This document shows positions 1-10,649 of a stretch of 64,000 nucleotides of DNA, one piece after another. Source of the stretch: Macrocystis pyrifera (lineage: Eukaryota > Sar > Phaeophyceae > Laminariales > Laminariaceae); NCBI GenBank assembly GCA_031763025.1, contig JASSKH010000026.1, forward strand, positions 2,604,001 to 2,668,000, written 5' to 3'. Under the pieces are notes generated by a model that saw only the letters and a program-made list of their open reading frames with translations, ran no database searches and had not been told where the DNA came from. Numbering within the stretch: the stretch's first letter is position 1; every line of letters begins with the position of its first letter. The translations under genes were made by a program, and so were the position numbers.

Positions 1-320
1 CCTTAGGTTGGCCAGATACATCGATTCCCACAGTTCATGATCCAGCAGATCTTTCTCGGCAGATCTAATTCCCGATCTCGTATGATTTTATAGAACGTGC
101 GGCCTACGGTACATGTTGCCGGTTGGGACCCGTACAATCCGCTTGATCTGCAGCTGCGCGTGTGTTTCTTGGGTTGGATCTGTACTGCACAGATAGATAG
201 ATCATGCACGACCTCTCACAACGGCAGGTGGGGAACTAGATGATCTATCTGTAGATAGATAGATCATGATCCGTATGATATGTATGATCTGCAGATGATC
301 TGTCTGAGGTGTGAACCTAT
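1..320 (+). repeat. GATC-rich interspersed repeat, copy 1 (GATC family)
   Basis: This stretch is dense in GATC and in the units AGATAGATCATC and GATGATCT, and it ends in TCTGAGGTGTGAA. Related blocks occur at 28.9, 36.5 and 40.9 kb. They share the tetramer array plus a flank reading GGTTGGATCTGTRCT and CTCACRACRGCAGG, so this is a dispersed family and not a simple microsatellite. No coding signal is visible and the element class is unknown. Confidence 0.55.
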
Positions 321-358
321 TCTTGTACTTTTTTTTTTTTTTTTTGCTCGTGCGGTAG

Positions 359-3300
359 GTACGACCGTGCTATGGACGGGATGACGAAGGTCCTCCTCAA
401 GGAAAGCCACCCCAACGGCTTGACGTACGTCAGTGACTGGAACGGGCACGCCAACGTCGCCAAGGTGACGCCGGGCAACCACGATATTTGCGCGGGGTTG
501 TGTGTACGAGAAGAGCTACGTGACATCGCGCGTAGGCGCTGCTGTTGTTGTTGTTTTTGTTGTTGCTGCTGCTGCTACTTCAGGCGTCAAGTCTTGCTGT
601 GCGGCTGCTGTTGTTGCTGTTGGTGGTCGGTCGTGTCAATGTTTGTCATTGGTGTTGTGTTGTTGCTGCCGGTGATGTTTTACTGTAGGTGTCGAGTCTG
701 GTTGTGCCGCTGCTGCTGCTGCCGCTGCTGCTGCTGCCACCGCCGCCGCTGTTGCTGTTGGCGATCGTGTCGATGTTGTTGTTGGTGCCGTTGCTCGCTG
801 TGTAGTGTAGTGTGGTGTGGTGTTCTCCTCGTCTAAGCACCGTTCGATATGGTGTCCTTCCTCCCTTCCTTCCTCCGTCCTCCGTCCCCCTCCCTCCCTC
901 CCTCTCTCCCTCCCACCCCTCTCAACCTCCCTCCCTCCTTCCTCCCTCCCTCCCCCCCCCCCCCCCCCCCCCCCCCCTCCTTGTTGTCTTACGTATTTCC
1001 TGTTGGTATCTTCCGGTTACTTCTGGGGCAGATGGATCACTTGGTGTGTTTCCTGGCAGGTACTCTCGCCCTCGGAGCCCAAACGACGGACGACCAAGAT
1101 CGAGCAAAACGAGACATGCAGACGGCCAAGGTGACACAATAGCCTCGGCAGTAGCCTCGACAGTAGCCTCGACAGTAGCCTCACAACAGCCTCGACAGTA
1201 TGGTGTTGCTATTGATGTTGGTGTAGTTTGTGGTGGGGGTGTTAGTGGTGGTAGTGGTCGTGTTGGTGGCGGTGTTGGTGGGGGCACAGTAGTTTTGATG
1301 GTGGTGTTGTTTTTGGTGGTGGTACAAATACCTCACAATAGCCTCGGCAGTACGGTGTTGTTGGTGTTGGTGTTGGTATTGCTGTTGGTATTGCTGTTGG
1401 TGACGGTGAAGGTGAAAGCGTTGGTGGTAGTGCTGTTTGTTGCTGCTATTACGGGGGTCCATAGTTAATAGGACCTATGGTTTACATAAAAACCTATATA
1501 TTTACGTATTTTTACTAACAATATTTGGTCCTGTTTACTGTGGTCCCCCGTAATAGTGTTACCATATAGGCTCGACAAATAACGCCAACTATCTGCCTGA
1601 GCTTGCACGCGCGCACCCATCCACCATCCCAGTCCATGATTTCATGCTGGCGTTCCTCGTTTGTTGAAAGTGTGCTGTTTATTTGTATCGTCTCCCAACC
1701 CGCCCTCATGACTCGTGGTTTCATTTTGCTGTCCCCCGCTACGCCGCACCACCGCGACACCCTCTCAGGCCCTAGCGTACACGTGCTACCAAATGTATGC
1801 GAGGCAGAAGACCGGCCTCGCGCCTGAGATGGTGCTGTTTGAGCATGGCAAAGTGAGTGCGGGAGACACACAACAGAAAACAACAGCGAGGGACGAGCGG
1901 CTTTCTCGGCGAGGGCCGATTTTCGTCGTTTCGGTCGTGGTATTAATGTCTGGGTAGTGTTGGCTGCTTTGGTTGGCGGTGATGATGGTGGTGGTATTGC
2001 GGGATTGATGAAGGGGGGGGAGGGAGATGGTAGAGGGGAGGGGAACGGGGCGGGAGGGATGGGAAGGGGGGGGCAAGGAGGAAGGCAGGAGGAGGGGTGT
2101 ACTCGATAGGAGAGATGTACTCGATCTCAGGCAGGAGGGGGGGGGGGGGGGGGGGTGTACTCGATAGGAGAGATGTACTCGATCTCATGCATGGCCGTAG
2201 TCGTATGACCATAGACCCTTGCATCCCTACAATGCCGGGACGGAGCACGTCGGGTTTTCACCGACCAGGCAGACATTGCTTGCACCAAAGCGCGAAGCGC
2301 CGTGAGGTGTCCGGCGGGTCGCGTGAAGGGTGAGCTGCATCCTACTAAGAACCGCTTATGAGGCGGACTTGCCAATGGATGACAGCTTCAATGAGTTGGT
2401 TTAATTTCCGGTGTAGCCACTTCCAGAGACAGCAATGGGAGTACTATGTAACTGCCTCTTGGGTGCCTTACCTTGAACGCTGCGTGATACGATCAACTCC
2501 CTTGTGCAGAGTAAAGGTTCTTTACTTCGCACAAATGATCTAACTAGACGACCAGCTGTGGGCGACCGCCAAAAAAAAGAAAAAAAAAAAAAAAAAAAAA
2601 ACGGTACCTGGTTGTCTAGCTCACGTAGTGAGCAGCATGTTTTACAGTGTCGTTGCCAACCGACGCCAACCCAACGTACATGAAATATATAATAGGGGGG
2701 GGGGGGGGGTAAGAGAGAGAGATAGGAAGAGGAGGGTGGGAAGGCGGTGGTGGTGATGGTGACAGTGATGTGATACTGAGTCCCAGATATAACCTTTAAT
2801 TTCCTGATTTTTCGTTTGCGACGGCTGGCATGTTTTAGTATTACGGGGGATCATAGTAACCAAGACCTACGGTACGCGCAAAACCTATATATTTACCTGT
2901 TTTTACTAACAGTATTTTGTCCTATTTACTATGGCCCCCCGTAATAATAGAGAGGTGCTTATCGGTGTTGTCGGGACCTTGGGATTCATTTTCACCACGC
3001 CTGATGTCAATCGTCGATCGCCTGACACCTACGGGAAGCAGCAAGCGACCGAGCTAAAAATAATCAATTAACGAAAGGGGACGGTACAGGATCACCCCGA
3101 TTGTCAAATTTCAAACTAACTTGATCCGTCCGTGTCTATCCGAACGTAGTCGTTTGGTTTGCGTTTCGACCCTGCCGAACCCGATCCGTCTGACGAACGT
3201 GATCCGTGTGAACCAGTGACCCGTTTCAATCCGAACGAACTTGATCGGATGTCCGTCCGAGCGCTCTAGATCCGTGTCAATCCGAACGGAACGAGCTAGA

Positions 3301-5362
3301 TCCGCTTCAATCCGAACGGCCTTAATGAACTATCTCGTGTCCGATGCTGAACTACCGACCGACCGACCGACTGACTCACCGACCGAACAACCAAACGACC
3401 AAACGACTGATAGTGTTGGATATCGTATCGAGAGATTGGATGTATGGAAATATCGAACGTGCGTTGCCCTTCATCCCTGGACACCCTCGTGTTTTTTTTT
3501 TTGCTGACACTGTCGCTGTATCAAATGCCGAAATCGTATCGATTACGATTTATTTTTTTTTGTCGATCAGTACAATATCGAACTACTGCTTGACTGACTC
3601 ACCGACCGACAGATCTGACTGGTTGACTGAACAACCGACCGACCGACCAAACGAGTACCACTCTGACCCAAAATATAAGGACGGTTTGTATTGAATAAAT
3701 TTATTCCAACTGTCCCTATATTTCGGGTCAGAGTGGTACCTGACTAACTGATTCACTGAGAAATTGGCTGACTCTCCGACCGCCCGACTGACTGGTTGAA
3801 ATGGTTAACCGACCAATGGATCGACTGACCGACCAAACGACCAAACGACTATCCAAACTATTCACTGATTAATTTACTGACTCACCGACCGACTGGTTGA
3901 CCGACTGTTTGACCGACCGACCGACCGACCGATCGACACCGCTGCCACCGCCGCTGCCGTGCGCAACAGGACATGGTCGTGCCCCCAAAAGCAGCGTACA
4001 ACATCTTGAGACCAGAGACCGCCGAGGCCCTCTTCGTCCTCCACCAGATCACGGGCGACCCCATGTACCGCGATTGGAGTTGGGAAATATTCCAGGTGCG
4101 ACGATGGAAAACGCCTACCAGGATATAGACTACCTGTTGTCTGGTGAATTGAATCTGAGCCATCGGAGGTGGTCATTTGGCCATCGACCACGCATCCCTT
4201 TCGAGACGGAGCACCGTTCCTACTCCTAATAGAGACACCTCCAACAATTGGGCGCTCATTACGTTGTTTCCATATACTACATAGAAACTTTTTGCTAGTC
4301 TTGTCCCCTTCCTGTTTGGCCTCCTGTGGCCACCATCTATCTCCTAGGATAGCGATCGTTTTCTCGCTGCTATTCATTGTATCAAACTCCTCCATGTCAC
4401 ATTCGTCTATTTTCCTCATCTCCTCTTCTAACACATCCCGTTCCTCCTTGTATATTTCACATTCTCCTACTATGTGAGTTCTACTCTCTATTGCTTTGCC
4501 ACACGGGCACATCTGTGCGTCTACTTCCTCCTCCTCCCGGCTACTGGTATACCTCTTTCTTTCTGGCAGGTCCAGGTCCCCTACACGAAAGCGCAGTTTC
4601 AGCGTTTTCGCGAAGTCCATTGGGCCATGCAAACACGTTTTCATTCCTATTCCTTCGCTCAATCCCCCGTATATCTCTAAGTGTTTTTCCGATTCCACCT
4701 TGTTTCTTAGCGCTAGCATTTCCCTTCTTTGTATCCTTTCTTGTACTTCTGCCTTGTACCTCCCAAACTTCCCGGCGGACATCATCTCTTCTTGGTTCCC
4801 CCCTAGATCCTCCCATACTTTCTCAACTACGCCATCCCACCTTATTCCAGCTCGCCCTTTTGTTACTTTCTCCCATACAGCTCTATCAACTATGACTGGC
4901 AACCTCTTTTTTGGCATGTTCCTTACTTTATATTGCCATTTCAACTTTCTCATGTCTCTGTTTGTCTTGAGTGGGCGCATTCCCAGTTCTGCTCTTAACA
5001 CTGTATTACTAGTCGTACTTGAGCATGTTAGGATTTTTTTAGCTGCTGTCATTTGTGCTGTTTCCAACTGTTTTACGAGTTTCGCGTTCCCTTCCCAAAC
5101 TTCTCCTGCATATTCTAGCTTTGGTACTATCACATTCATCAAGGTACATCTCTGAATCCTAGTGTCAAGGTTCGGGTCTGTTAGGATCTCATCCACCTTG
5201 CCTACTTGTGCCTTACCCTTTCCTATTACTTTTGCTATATGTGTATCCCAAGTACTACTACTCCTTCTCTCCACCTCCTAGGTGCGTACTCGTTTCTCAT
5301 TATCCAGTTATACAACATAACCATCATGGTAAGCATACCTTCTCCCCCGTACTTCATAAATT

Positions 5363-5398
<36 letters not shown>

Positions 5399-5998
5399 GC
5401 CCACGCAGAATGCTCCGACTTACGTAGAGGGGTCAGAGTACTTGAACCGCGTAGAGGGCTTGTAGGGCTTCAGAGTTAGGGTCGTTTTTTTTTAGTAATA
5501 TGAAGGGGTTTTTACATTTTTTTTTTGGTTGTTGTGCCACGTAATATAGCAAACAGCGATATACGAGCGATGTACCAGGTGGATTTTTGTGAACCGAGAT
5601 CGCGATAGATCGGTTGTTCCAGAAGATGGGACCGAACGCCCCCGACTTCGAGACGCCCCAATATACCTGCAGGAGCATCGCCGGCAGCACTATCACCAAC
5701 AAATCGTCACACCCCCTCCCTCCCCTCCCCTCCCTCTCCCGCCCCCCAGGCCTTCGAGAAGCACTGCCGGTTGCCTGCAGCGTTCGGGTCGTTCCCCAAC
5801 GTTAATGACCCCAGGGCGCACCCGGAGGACCGGATGGAGTCCTTCTTTTTAGCGGAGACTCTAAAATACCTGTATCTCATCCAGGACCCGGATCACGAAG
5901 TTAATCTGTCCGAGTACGTGTTCAATACCGAGGCGCATCCGTTACGAGTGTTCCCGGGCATGAGTGAAGATCGACAGGGTGTTGGGGCCGTGGCGTAG
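359..5998 (+). CDS. GH47 mannosyl-oligosaccharide alpha-1,2-mannosidase, 3' part (5 exons)
   Basis: GH47 enzymes remove alpha-1,2-linked mannose from N-glycans in the ER/Golgi and need Ca2+. Five exons read by eye, 359-464, 1032-1130, 1769-1852, 3970-4095 and 5750-5998, encode about 220 C-terminal residues ending at a TAG. Each internal junction is GT-AG and phase 0. Family landmarks appear in order: YDRAMDG; MDHLVCFLAGTLALGA; TCYQMY (with HLVCF, the two cysteines of the family disulphide); LRPETAEALF around the catalytic glutamate; WSWEIFQ; DRMESFFLAETLKYLYL; and FNTEAHPL, whose Thr ligates Ca2+. The N-terminal half and start lie upstream of the window. Introns carry MITEs (intron 2), a G/C-bounded repeat (intron 3) and an antisense LINE (intron 4). 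A possible AATAAA lies at 6338. The first exon's acceptor (AG at 357-358, after a T tract) is the least certain boundary. Confidence 0.9.
538..790. repeat. TGC/TTG triplet-rich tract in GH47 intron 1
   Basis: This is a degenerate run of GCT, TGC and TTG triplets within the intron between GH47 exons 1 and 2. Open frames across it (poly-Cys or Ser/Gly) are by-products of the triplet repeat. Confidence 0.6.
860..977. repeat. CCT-rich tract ending in a C homopolymer
   Basis: This pyrimidine tract of CCCT/CCTT units ends in a run of more than 20 C. It lies in GH47 intron 1, about 50 bp before the acceptor of exon 2. Confidence 0.6.
1449..1553. mobile_element. MITE-TA, full length (family type copy)
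   Basis: This is a 105-bp palindromic-ended element. The termini TTACGGGGGTCCATAG and its near inverse repeat at the right end enclose an A/T-rich core (AAAACCTATATATTTAC, then AATATTTGGTCCT). It is flanked by TA on both sides, the duplication typical of Tc1/mariner-type elements. About 20 copies occur in the window. It has no coding capacity, so it would depend on a transposase encoded elsewhere. This copy lies in GH47 intron 2. Confidence 0.85.
2096..2697 (+). repeat. G/C-bounded repeat (GCB), copy 1, full length
   Basis: This is the first copy of a roughly 520-bp dispersed sequence. Read on this strand it starts GTGTACTCGATAGGAGAG after a G run, passes ATGCATGGCCGTAGTCG, GACGGAGCACGTCGGG, GCGCGAAGCGCC and an internal A-rich tract, and ends near GTTGCCAACCGACGCCAACC before another G run (2696-2710). 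A short duplicate of its start precedes it (2096-2137). No reading frame is conserved. It lies in GH47 intron 3. Confidence 0.7.
2841..2944. mobile_element. MITE-TA copy
   Basis: The termini TTACGGGGGATCATAG and ATGGCCCCCCGTAA are flanked by TA on each side. It lies in GH47 intron 3. Confidence 0.8.
3120..3330. repeat. Degenerate minisatellite with GATCCGTGTCAATCCGAACG units
   Basis: Units of about 20-35 bp built on GATCCG and AATCCGAACG repeat irregularly. It lies in GH47 intron 3. Confidence 0.5.
3345..3935. repeat. GACC/ACTG tetranucleotide repeat field
   Basis: Runs of CCGA and related tetramers recur at 3350-3420, 3595-3655 and 3740-3935, broken by unrelated DNA and by one MITE. The field ends about 35 bp before the acceptor of GH47 exon 4. 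Confidence 0.65.
3658..3736. mobile_element. MITE-B, full length
   Basis: This is a 79-bp element with inverted repeats of about 27 bp that begin CCACTCTGACCCRAAATATA. It is flanked by TA on each side (TACC...GGTA). A second copy lies at 9615. The terminal sequence is unrelated to MITE-TA. Confidence 0.75.
4168..4255. repeat. Short dispersed repeat with CATCCCTTTCGAGAC core
   Basis: The core GACCACGCATCCCTTTCGAG is followed by TTCCTACTCC and ATAGAGACACCT. The same string of words recurs at 33.4 kb, with shorter pieces at 9.07 and 40.6 kb. It borders the LINE fragment in GH47 intron 4. Confidence 0.5.
4255..5278 (-). mobile_element. LINE fragment: C-terminal part of a reverse-transcriptase ORF, antisense in GH47 intron 4
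   Basis: An open frame on the minus strand reads like the region downstream of the RT catalytic core in non-LTR retrotransposons. It has IVPKLEYAGEVWEGN, a helical charged stretch, then a CPCG...H...C zinc-knuckle-like motif near its end (CPCGKAIESRTHIVGEC). The YADD core and endonuclease are absent, so it is 5'-truncated at about 5278. The open frame continues past 4255 only because it runs antisense through GH47 exon 4. It is a different lineage from the LINE at 10.7 kb. Confidence 0.75.
5363..5398. repeat. G homopolymer, about 35 nt
   Basis: An uninterrupted G run lies in GH47 intron 4 between the LINE fragment and exon 5. Confidence 0.8.
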
Positions 5999-6059
5999 AG
6001 GGGTTTCGTAGTGGAGTAGGAGGGGTGGGGGGTGGAGAGGCGGGGGGGGGGGGGGAGGT

Positions 6060-6325
6060 AGTATTAATTGTCATGGCTGACCTAGTCGCATGCATGACCA
6101 TAGACCCTCGCATCCCTACAATGTCGGGACGGAGCACGTCGGGTTTTCACCGACCAGGCAGACGTGTTGCTTGCTTGCACCAAGCGCGAAGCGAAACATG
6201 AGGTGCTGGGGGCGAGTCGCATCGAGGGTGAGCTGCATCCTATATATACTAAGAAAACCGCTTGTGAGGCGACCTCTCTTGCCATATATGGATGGCAGCG
6301 TCGAATGAATTATCTGGCTATGATA
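6060..6325 (+). repeat. GCB repeat, partial copy
   Basis: It begins after a G run and carries the GCATCCCTACAATG, CGGGTTTTCACCGACCAGGC and AAGGGTGAGCTGCATCC class of words. It breaks off after the AAGAAAACCGCTTGTGAGGCG segment, so the distal half is missing. It follows the GH47 stop by about 60 bp. Confidence 0.65.
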
Positions 6326-6399
6326 CACATTATGGCAAATAAAGCTGCAATGAATCCCCCTCCCTGAACCGACCAAGTGACTGGCCAATCGGCGCACAA

Positions 6400-8300
6400 G
6401 TGCTGAGGGGGAGAGGTGAACTGGTTGGTTGGTTGTGTGGGGGGAGGGGCGAGGAAAGAGGGGGTGAGGGGAGGAGGGGGGGGGGGGGGGGTAGCGCAAG
6501 GTCTCTGTTCCTTTTTTTGCCTTTCCTCTTTTGCTTCTTTTGCTTGGCCTGCGTCGAAGCCGTTTTCTTTTTTGTTTGTATGCCACGCGTGTCCCCTATA
6601 TCAAGGGCGGCAACAGAGAGTGGAGCTTTTCTTCTTCTTCAATCCGGGTGTTTTTTACTCCCTGAGTTGGGTGGAAAGAAGAAGAAGAAGGGGGGGGGGG
6701 GGGGGGGGGGGGGGAGCGTAACGGAGGGGGGGGGGGGGGGGGGGGGGGGAAGCGTAGAGAGCGCGCGTGGGGGAAAGGGCTCGTGCTCTGTTGCTTGAGC
6801 TTTTCCGCTTTCGCCAAGGGGTAGATTTGGCCACAGTTGAAAGCAGTGTTGGCTTTGACGGTTTTGTGCTGGGGTGGTTCCGCTTGGCCAGCCTTTCGCT
6901 GGCGTTTGCGTACGGGTCCGGCCAAGAAAAAAGCAGAAGAAAAAAAGCTCTCGCTTTCCATGCTGCTGTCGTTGCGGTTGCTTTCCATGCTGCTGCCGTT
7001 GCAGCTGGGACACGTCCTCTATCTACCCGAGCAGCGCGGACTGCTTTGGTGGGACTGATGCTGTAGTAAGTCTAGTCGTTTGTGGTTTCATCACTTTTTG
7101 TTTTAGCCTCCAGGGGGTGAAATATTGAGAGAGCGCACCTTCACTGTAGAATTTTTGATTGCTCTTCGATGAGGTTCGCCCTTCATGGAGAAAGGAGGGA
7201 AGGAGGAGGAGGAGGCGGGAGGGGGGGGGGGGGGTGGGGGCGGAGTAATAGTGATGTCGCGTTAGTTTTCGGCATGTTTTCGTTGTTTTTCTTTTTTTCC
7301 GACCTCTGGCGCTCACGCGTTTGTTTTTTTTTTGTCTCTCTTCTCTTGTCTCGTCTATTTTTTGGCGGGTAATCGGATTAGATAGTAAGTAGTGGTGGTG
7401 ATGCATAGCGTGGATCAGAACGTCAAAAGTAAGCTGAGTCGTCGCCGCCCGGCTTACGTTATGCTTATTTCAGAGCAAATGGTTTGGCCCGGCCCATCAC
7501 CTTGACTGGGGCATCTTGTGTATCATGGGGGGGAGGGTGGGTGGGGGTGGGGAGGGGAGTAGGGAGGGGGGGGGTGGGGTGGCTATTGCTGTGCGCGTCT
7601 GTTTTGTGAATTCCTGGTGCGTTTTTTTTTTTTTTTTTTTTTTGCGGGTTTCGGCGGGGGGGGGGGGGGGGGGTGTGATGTCCTGTTCGTGCAGTTTATT
7701 TTTTCTAAAAAAACACATCCGTCTACACGACAGTACACCACCTATATATACATGGCTTATGTGTTGTGTTTTTTTTGTTGGGGTCATCTTTTAAATATAC
7801 ACACGAATTTTTTGTTGCGGTTGAGGGCAAGATGACAGAACGACAACGATAACAATGCCGAACGTTAAGTCCTGGCATAAACTGGCAAGGGTCTTGACCA
7901 ATCATGGCCAATCACAAAGAAAGATGAGTTCTCGACGACATCCTCGGTCTCTGTTTTTTTTTTTTTGTTCTTCTTCTTCTTCTTCTTCTTCTTCTAGTTT
8001 TTATACCCGGTGCATTTTCGATGTCTCTTCGAAAAACTGTCGTCTGTGGGCCGTCAAACGAGCCCCATCATCTTTTCCCCGATTTTTTTTTGTTTTTTTC
8101 GCATGATGGATGAAAAAATCGCTCGCTCACGGCGGTCCGCGACCATTCTTCACGTTGACCCCGTCGGTGTACAAGTATACATAAAGTAAGTGTACAGCAG
8201 TAGACAGACAGCAAGAATGATAATGGGAGCAGCCCCCCCCCCCCCCCGCCACCCCCGCCCCCCCCCCTGGACCGACTTTTCGAGCCCCATATCTCCACAG
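6400..8300. other. Intergenic, G-tract-rich, no gene recognised
   Basis: The interval holds G/GA tracts at 6470-6490, 6688-6750, 7200-7235 and 7525-7675, T/CTT runs at 7620 and 7955-7995, and otherwise unremarkable DNA. Short splice-like motifs occur (for example a TTATTTCAG at 7468), but I could not join them to any recognisable protein. Confidence 0.5.
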
Positions 8301-8434
8301 CAAGAAGAATAAAGCCAGGGCCGAAAAGGGTGGTCCTAGACGTACGCGTATCTCGTGGAGGGCTGTTCGAAAATATTGTCGTTCGGTATTGCCACCTTTA
8401 TGTGTTGCGCGAGTTATCGAGCTCGAAAAGTCGG

Positions 8435-8575
8435 TCCAGGGGGGGGGTGTACTCGATGGGAGAGATGTACTCGATCTCATGTATGGCCGTAGTCGTATGA
8501 CCATATAGTGGTAGACCCTCGCATCCCTACAATACCGGGACGGAGCATGTCGGGTTTTCACCGACCAGGCAGGGG
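8435..8575 (+). repeat. GCB repeat, truncated 5' piece
   Basis: Only the first 130 bp or so of the family is present, from the TACTCGATGGGAGAG start to CACCGACCAGGCAG. It then runs into a G tract from which the next copy starts. Confidence 0.65.
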
Positions 8576-8587
8576 GGGAGGGGGGGG

Positions 8588-9002
8588 GTGTACTCGATAG
8601 GAGAGATGTGCTCGATCTCATGCATGGCCGTAGTCGTATGACCATGGACCCTAGCATCCCTACAATGCCGGGACGGAGCATGTCGGGTTGTCACCGACCA
8701 GGCAGACGTTGCTTGCACCAAGCGCGAAGCGCCGTGAGGTGTTCGGCGAGTCGCATGAAGGGTGAGCTGCATCCCAATAAGAACCGCTCGTGAGGCGGGC
8801 TCGCCTATGGGTGACAGCTTCAACGAGTTAATTTAGTTTCCGGTGTAGCCACTCCCAGAGACAGCAATGGGAGTACTATGTGGCTGCCTCTTGGATGCCT
8901 TTACCACGAACCTAACGTGATGATACGATCATTCCCACTTGCGCGGAGTAAGGTTGTTCACCTCACACGGATGATCTAACTCGACAGCCAGCTGACCAGG
9001 CA

Positions 9003-9005
<3 letters not shown>
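8588..9005 (+). repeat. GCB repeat, long copy ending in a 60-nt G run
   Basis: The copy runs head to tail behind the previous piece and is collinear with copy 1 up to the segment before the internal A tract. It stops at a G homopolymer at 9003-9063. Confidence 0.7.

Positions 9006-9063
<58 letters not shown>
9003..9063. repeat. G homopolymer, about 60 nt
   Basis: A run of about 60 G joins a GCB copy to a piece of the CATCCCTTTCGAGAC repeat, followed by a further short G run at 9098-9110. Confidence 0.85.
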
Positions 9064-9065
<2 letters not shown>

Positions 9066-9614
9066 CATTGACCACGCATCCCTTTCGAGACAGGCAGGGG
9101 GGGGGGGGGGAAGCGTTTACTCGCAGTGTTTCGAGATGTACAATAGACAGACAGCAGGAATGACAATCGTTATTTGACGCCTTCTGCACTGCCCCGTGCG
9201 ATGATGCACTTCTCCCTTTTGTTTTGTTTGATACTCATTATATCCCAACCCGACATGCTGCAAAAATGCGTTTAGGGCGGTTATTATTGCAGAGAGGTTC
9301 TTCTTTCAGAAATTCCAAACTACTATTTATTGAATTTTGGAAATTCTGGAAAATTGTAACAAGATACGGAGAGAGAGGCGGTCTGTGACGATATGTGAAA
9401 AGTTGACAAGAGGGAAAAATATCAGGAAAAAACGGATTTCATATATATATATATTTGGAAAAAAAAAACAGGAAAATCTGGAGACAACTCATAATTGCTA
9501 AAAAAAAAAAAAAAAAAACTTTGGAAATTATACGTACGGAAGAAAAGCTCTGCGATAATAACTGCCCTCTTTACGCTGCTTATTTGAAGCATATTATACG
9601 GCGGTACCGGTATA

Positions 9615-9696
9615 CCACTCTGACCCGAAATATAGGGGCCGCTATCATCATATCGTTATTTAGTCTAAACGGTCCATATATTTTGGGTCGGAGTGG
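9615..9696. mobile_element. MITE-B copy
   Basis: This 82-bp element has ends CCACTCTGACCCGAAATATA and GTCGGAGTGG and is flanked by TA. It is the second copy of the family described at 3658. Confidence 0.75.
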
Positions 9697-9782
9697 TATA
9701 ATATTATGTCGTCCCCAAAGCATGTCATCGTACTGCACTGGTTCTGAAGGAGTTCCAAAAGATAAGTATTACGTGGAACCGT

Positions 9783-9858
9783 GTAGTAAATAGGACCAAA
9801 TATTGTTATTAAAAATAGGTAAATATCTAGGTTTTTATGAATATCATAGGTCCTACTG
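9783..9858. mobile_element. MITE-TA, internal fragment
   Basis: The segment AGTAAATAGGACCAAATATT through CATAGGTCCTA matches the MITE-TA interior, but both outer ends are missing. It abuts the SINE that follows. Confidence 0.6.
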
Positions 9859-9873
9859 GTACCTGGTATTAAC

Positions 9874-10207
9874 TTTTTTTTTTTTTTTTTTTCATCATCA
9901 CTTTTACTTCCCAGCCCACTCGTAGGAGGTTTTACCCTCGACGATCTTCTGGACAAGCCGTGGTCACAGGTGTCGTCCCTTCTCCCCCCCGGTACGTGCC
10001 TTTATTTTTTATCACGCATAGGGTTCAGCATTCCCACTGCTCGTCGATTTTCATCGAATGTACAGCTAACTCACGCTCTCGCGCTTTCCGCTAATCAATT
10101 TTATGCAAGAAAAAGTCCCTATGAGCATGCACTCGGTGAGACTCGAACTCACGACATTGATCTTGATAGGCTCGCGGACCACCTACCAAGCCACCGGGGA
10201 CGCCGGC
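9874..10207 (-). mobile_element. tRNA-derived SINE (family type copy)
   Basis: Read on the minus strand, a tRNA-like head (A-box-like TGGCTTGGTAGGTGG and B-box GAGTTCGAGTC within a GTGAG/CTCAC T-stem) is followed by an unrelated body and a terminal A tract, seen here as T at 9874-9892. About ten copies share the whole length of roughly 330 bp. The head, body and poly(A) order defines a SINE transcribed by RNA polymerase III and mobilised by a LINE. Confidence 0.85.
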
Positions 10208-10312
10208 TATGGACCCCGCCCGTAGTAGTAGTGGTACCAAGTGTTTCATCACAAAAAATATGCCAGATAAGTCAAGATATGTACCAAAAATATTACCTCT
10301 ACAGTTAGCTGT

Positions 10313-10637
10313 ACCCCGGTGGCTTGGTAGGTGGTCCGCGAGCCTATCAAGATCAATTTCGTGAGTTCGAGTCTCACCGAGTGCATGCTCGTAGGGACTT
10401 TTTCTTGCATAAAAGGGATTGATTAGCGGAAAGCGCGAGAGCGTGAGTTAGCTGTACATTCGATGAAAATCGACGAGCAGTGGGAATGCTGAACCCTATG
10501 CGCGATAAAAACTAAAGGCACGTACCGGGGGGGAGAAGGGACGACACCTGTGACCACGGCTTGTCCAGAAGATCGTCGAGGGTAAAAACCTCCTACGAGT
10601 GGGCTGGAAAGTAAAAGTGATGATAAAAAAAAAAAAA
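10313..10637 (+). mobile_element. tRNA-derived SINE, inverted partner of the copy at 9874
   Basis: The copy has its head at 10313, the B-box GAGTTCGAGTC near 10364 and an A tract at 10625-10637. With the minus-strand copy 105 bp upstream it forms a head-to-head inverted repeat of about 330-bp arms. Confidence 0.85.
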
Positions 10638-10649
10638 TATATATATATA

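Noticed and set aside
812-1468. 218-codon frame over GH47 exon 2
   Set aside because: It is in the wrong frame for the exon and depends on pyrimidine tracts.
10313-10390. Functional tRNA gene at the SINE head
   Set aside because: A and B boxes are good but the acceptor arms do not pair, and the same head recurs in ten copies with a common body and A tail.
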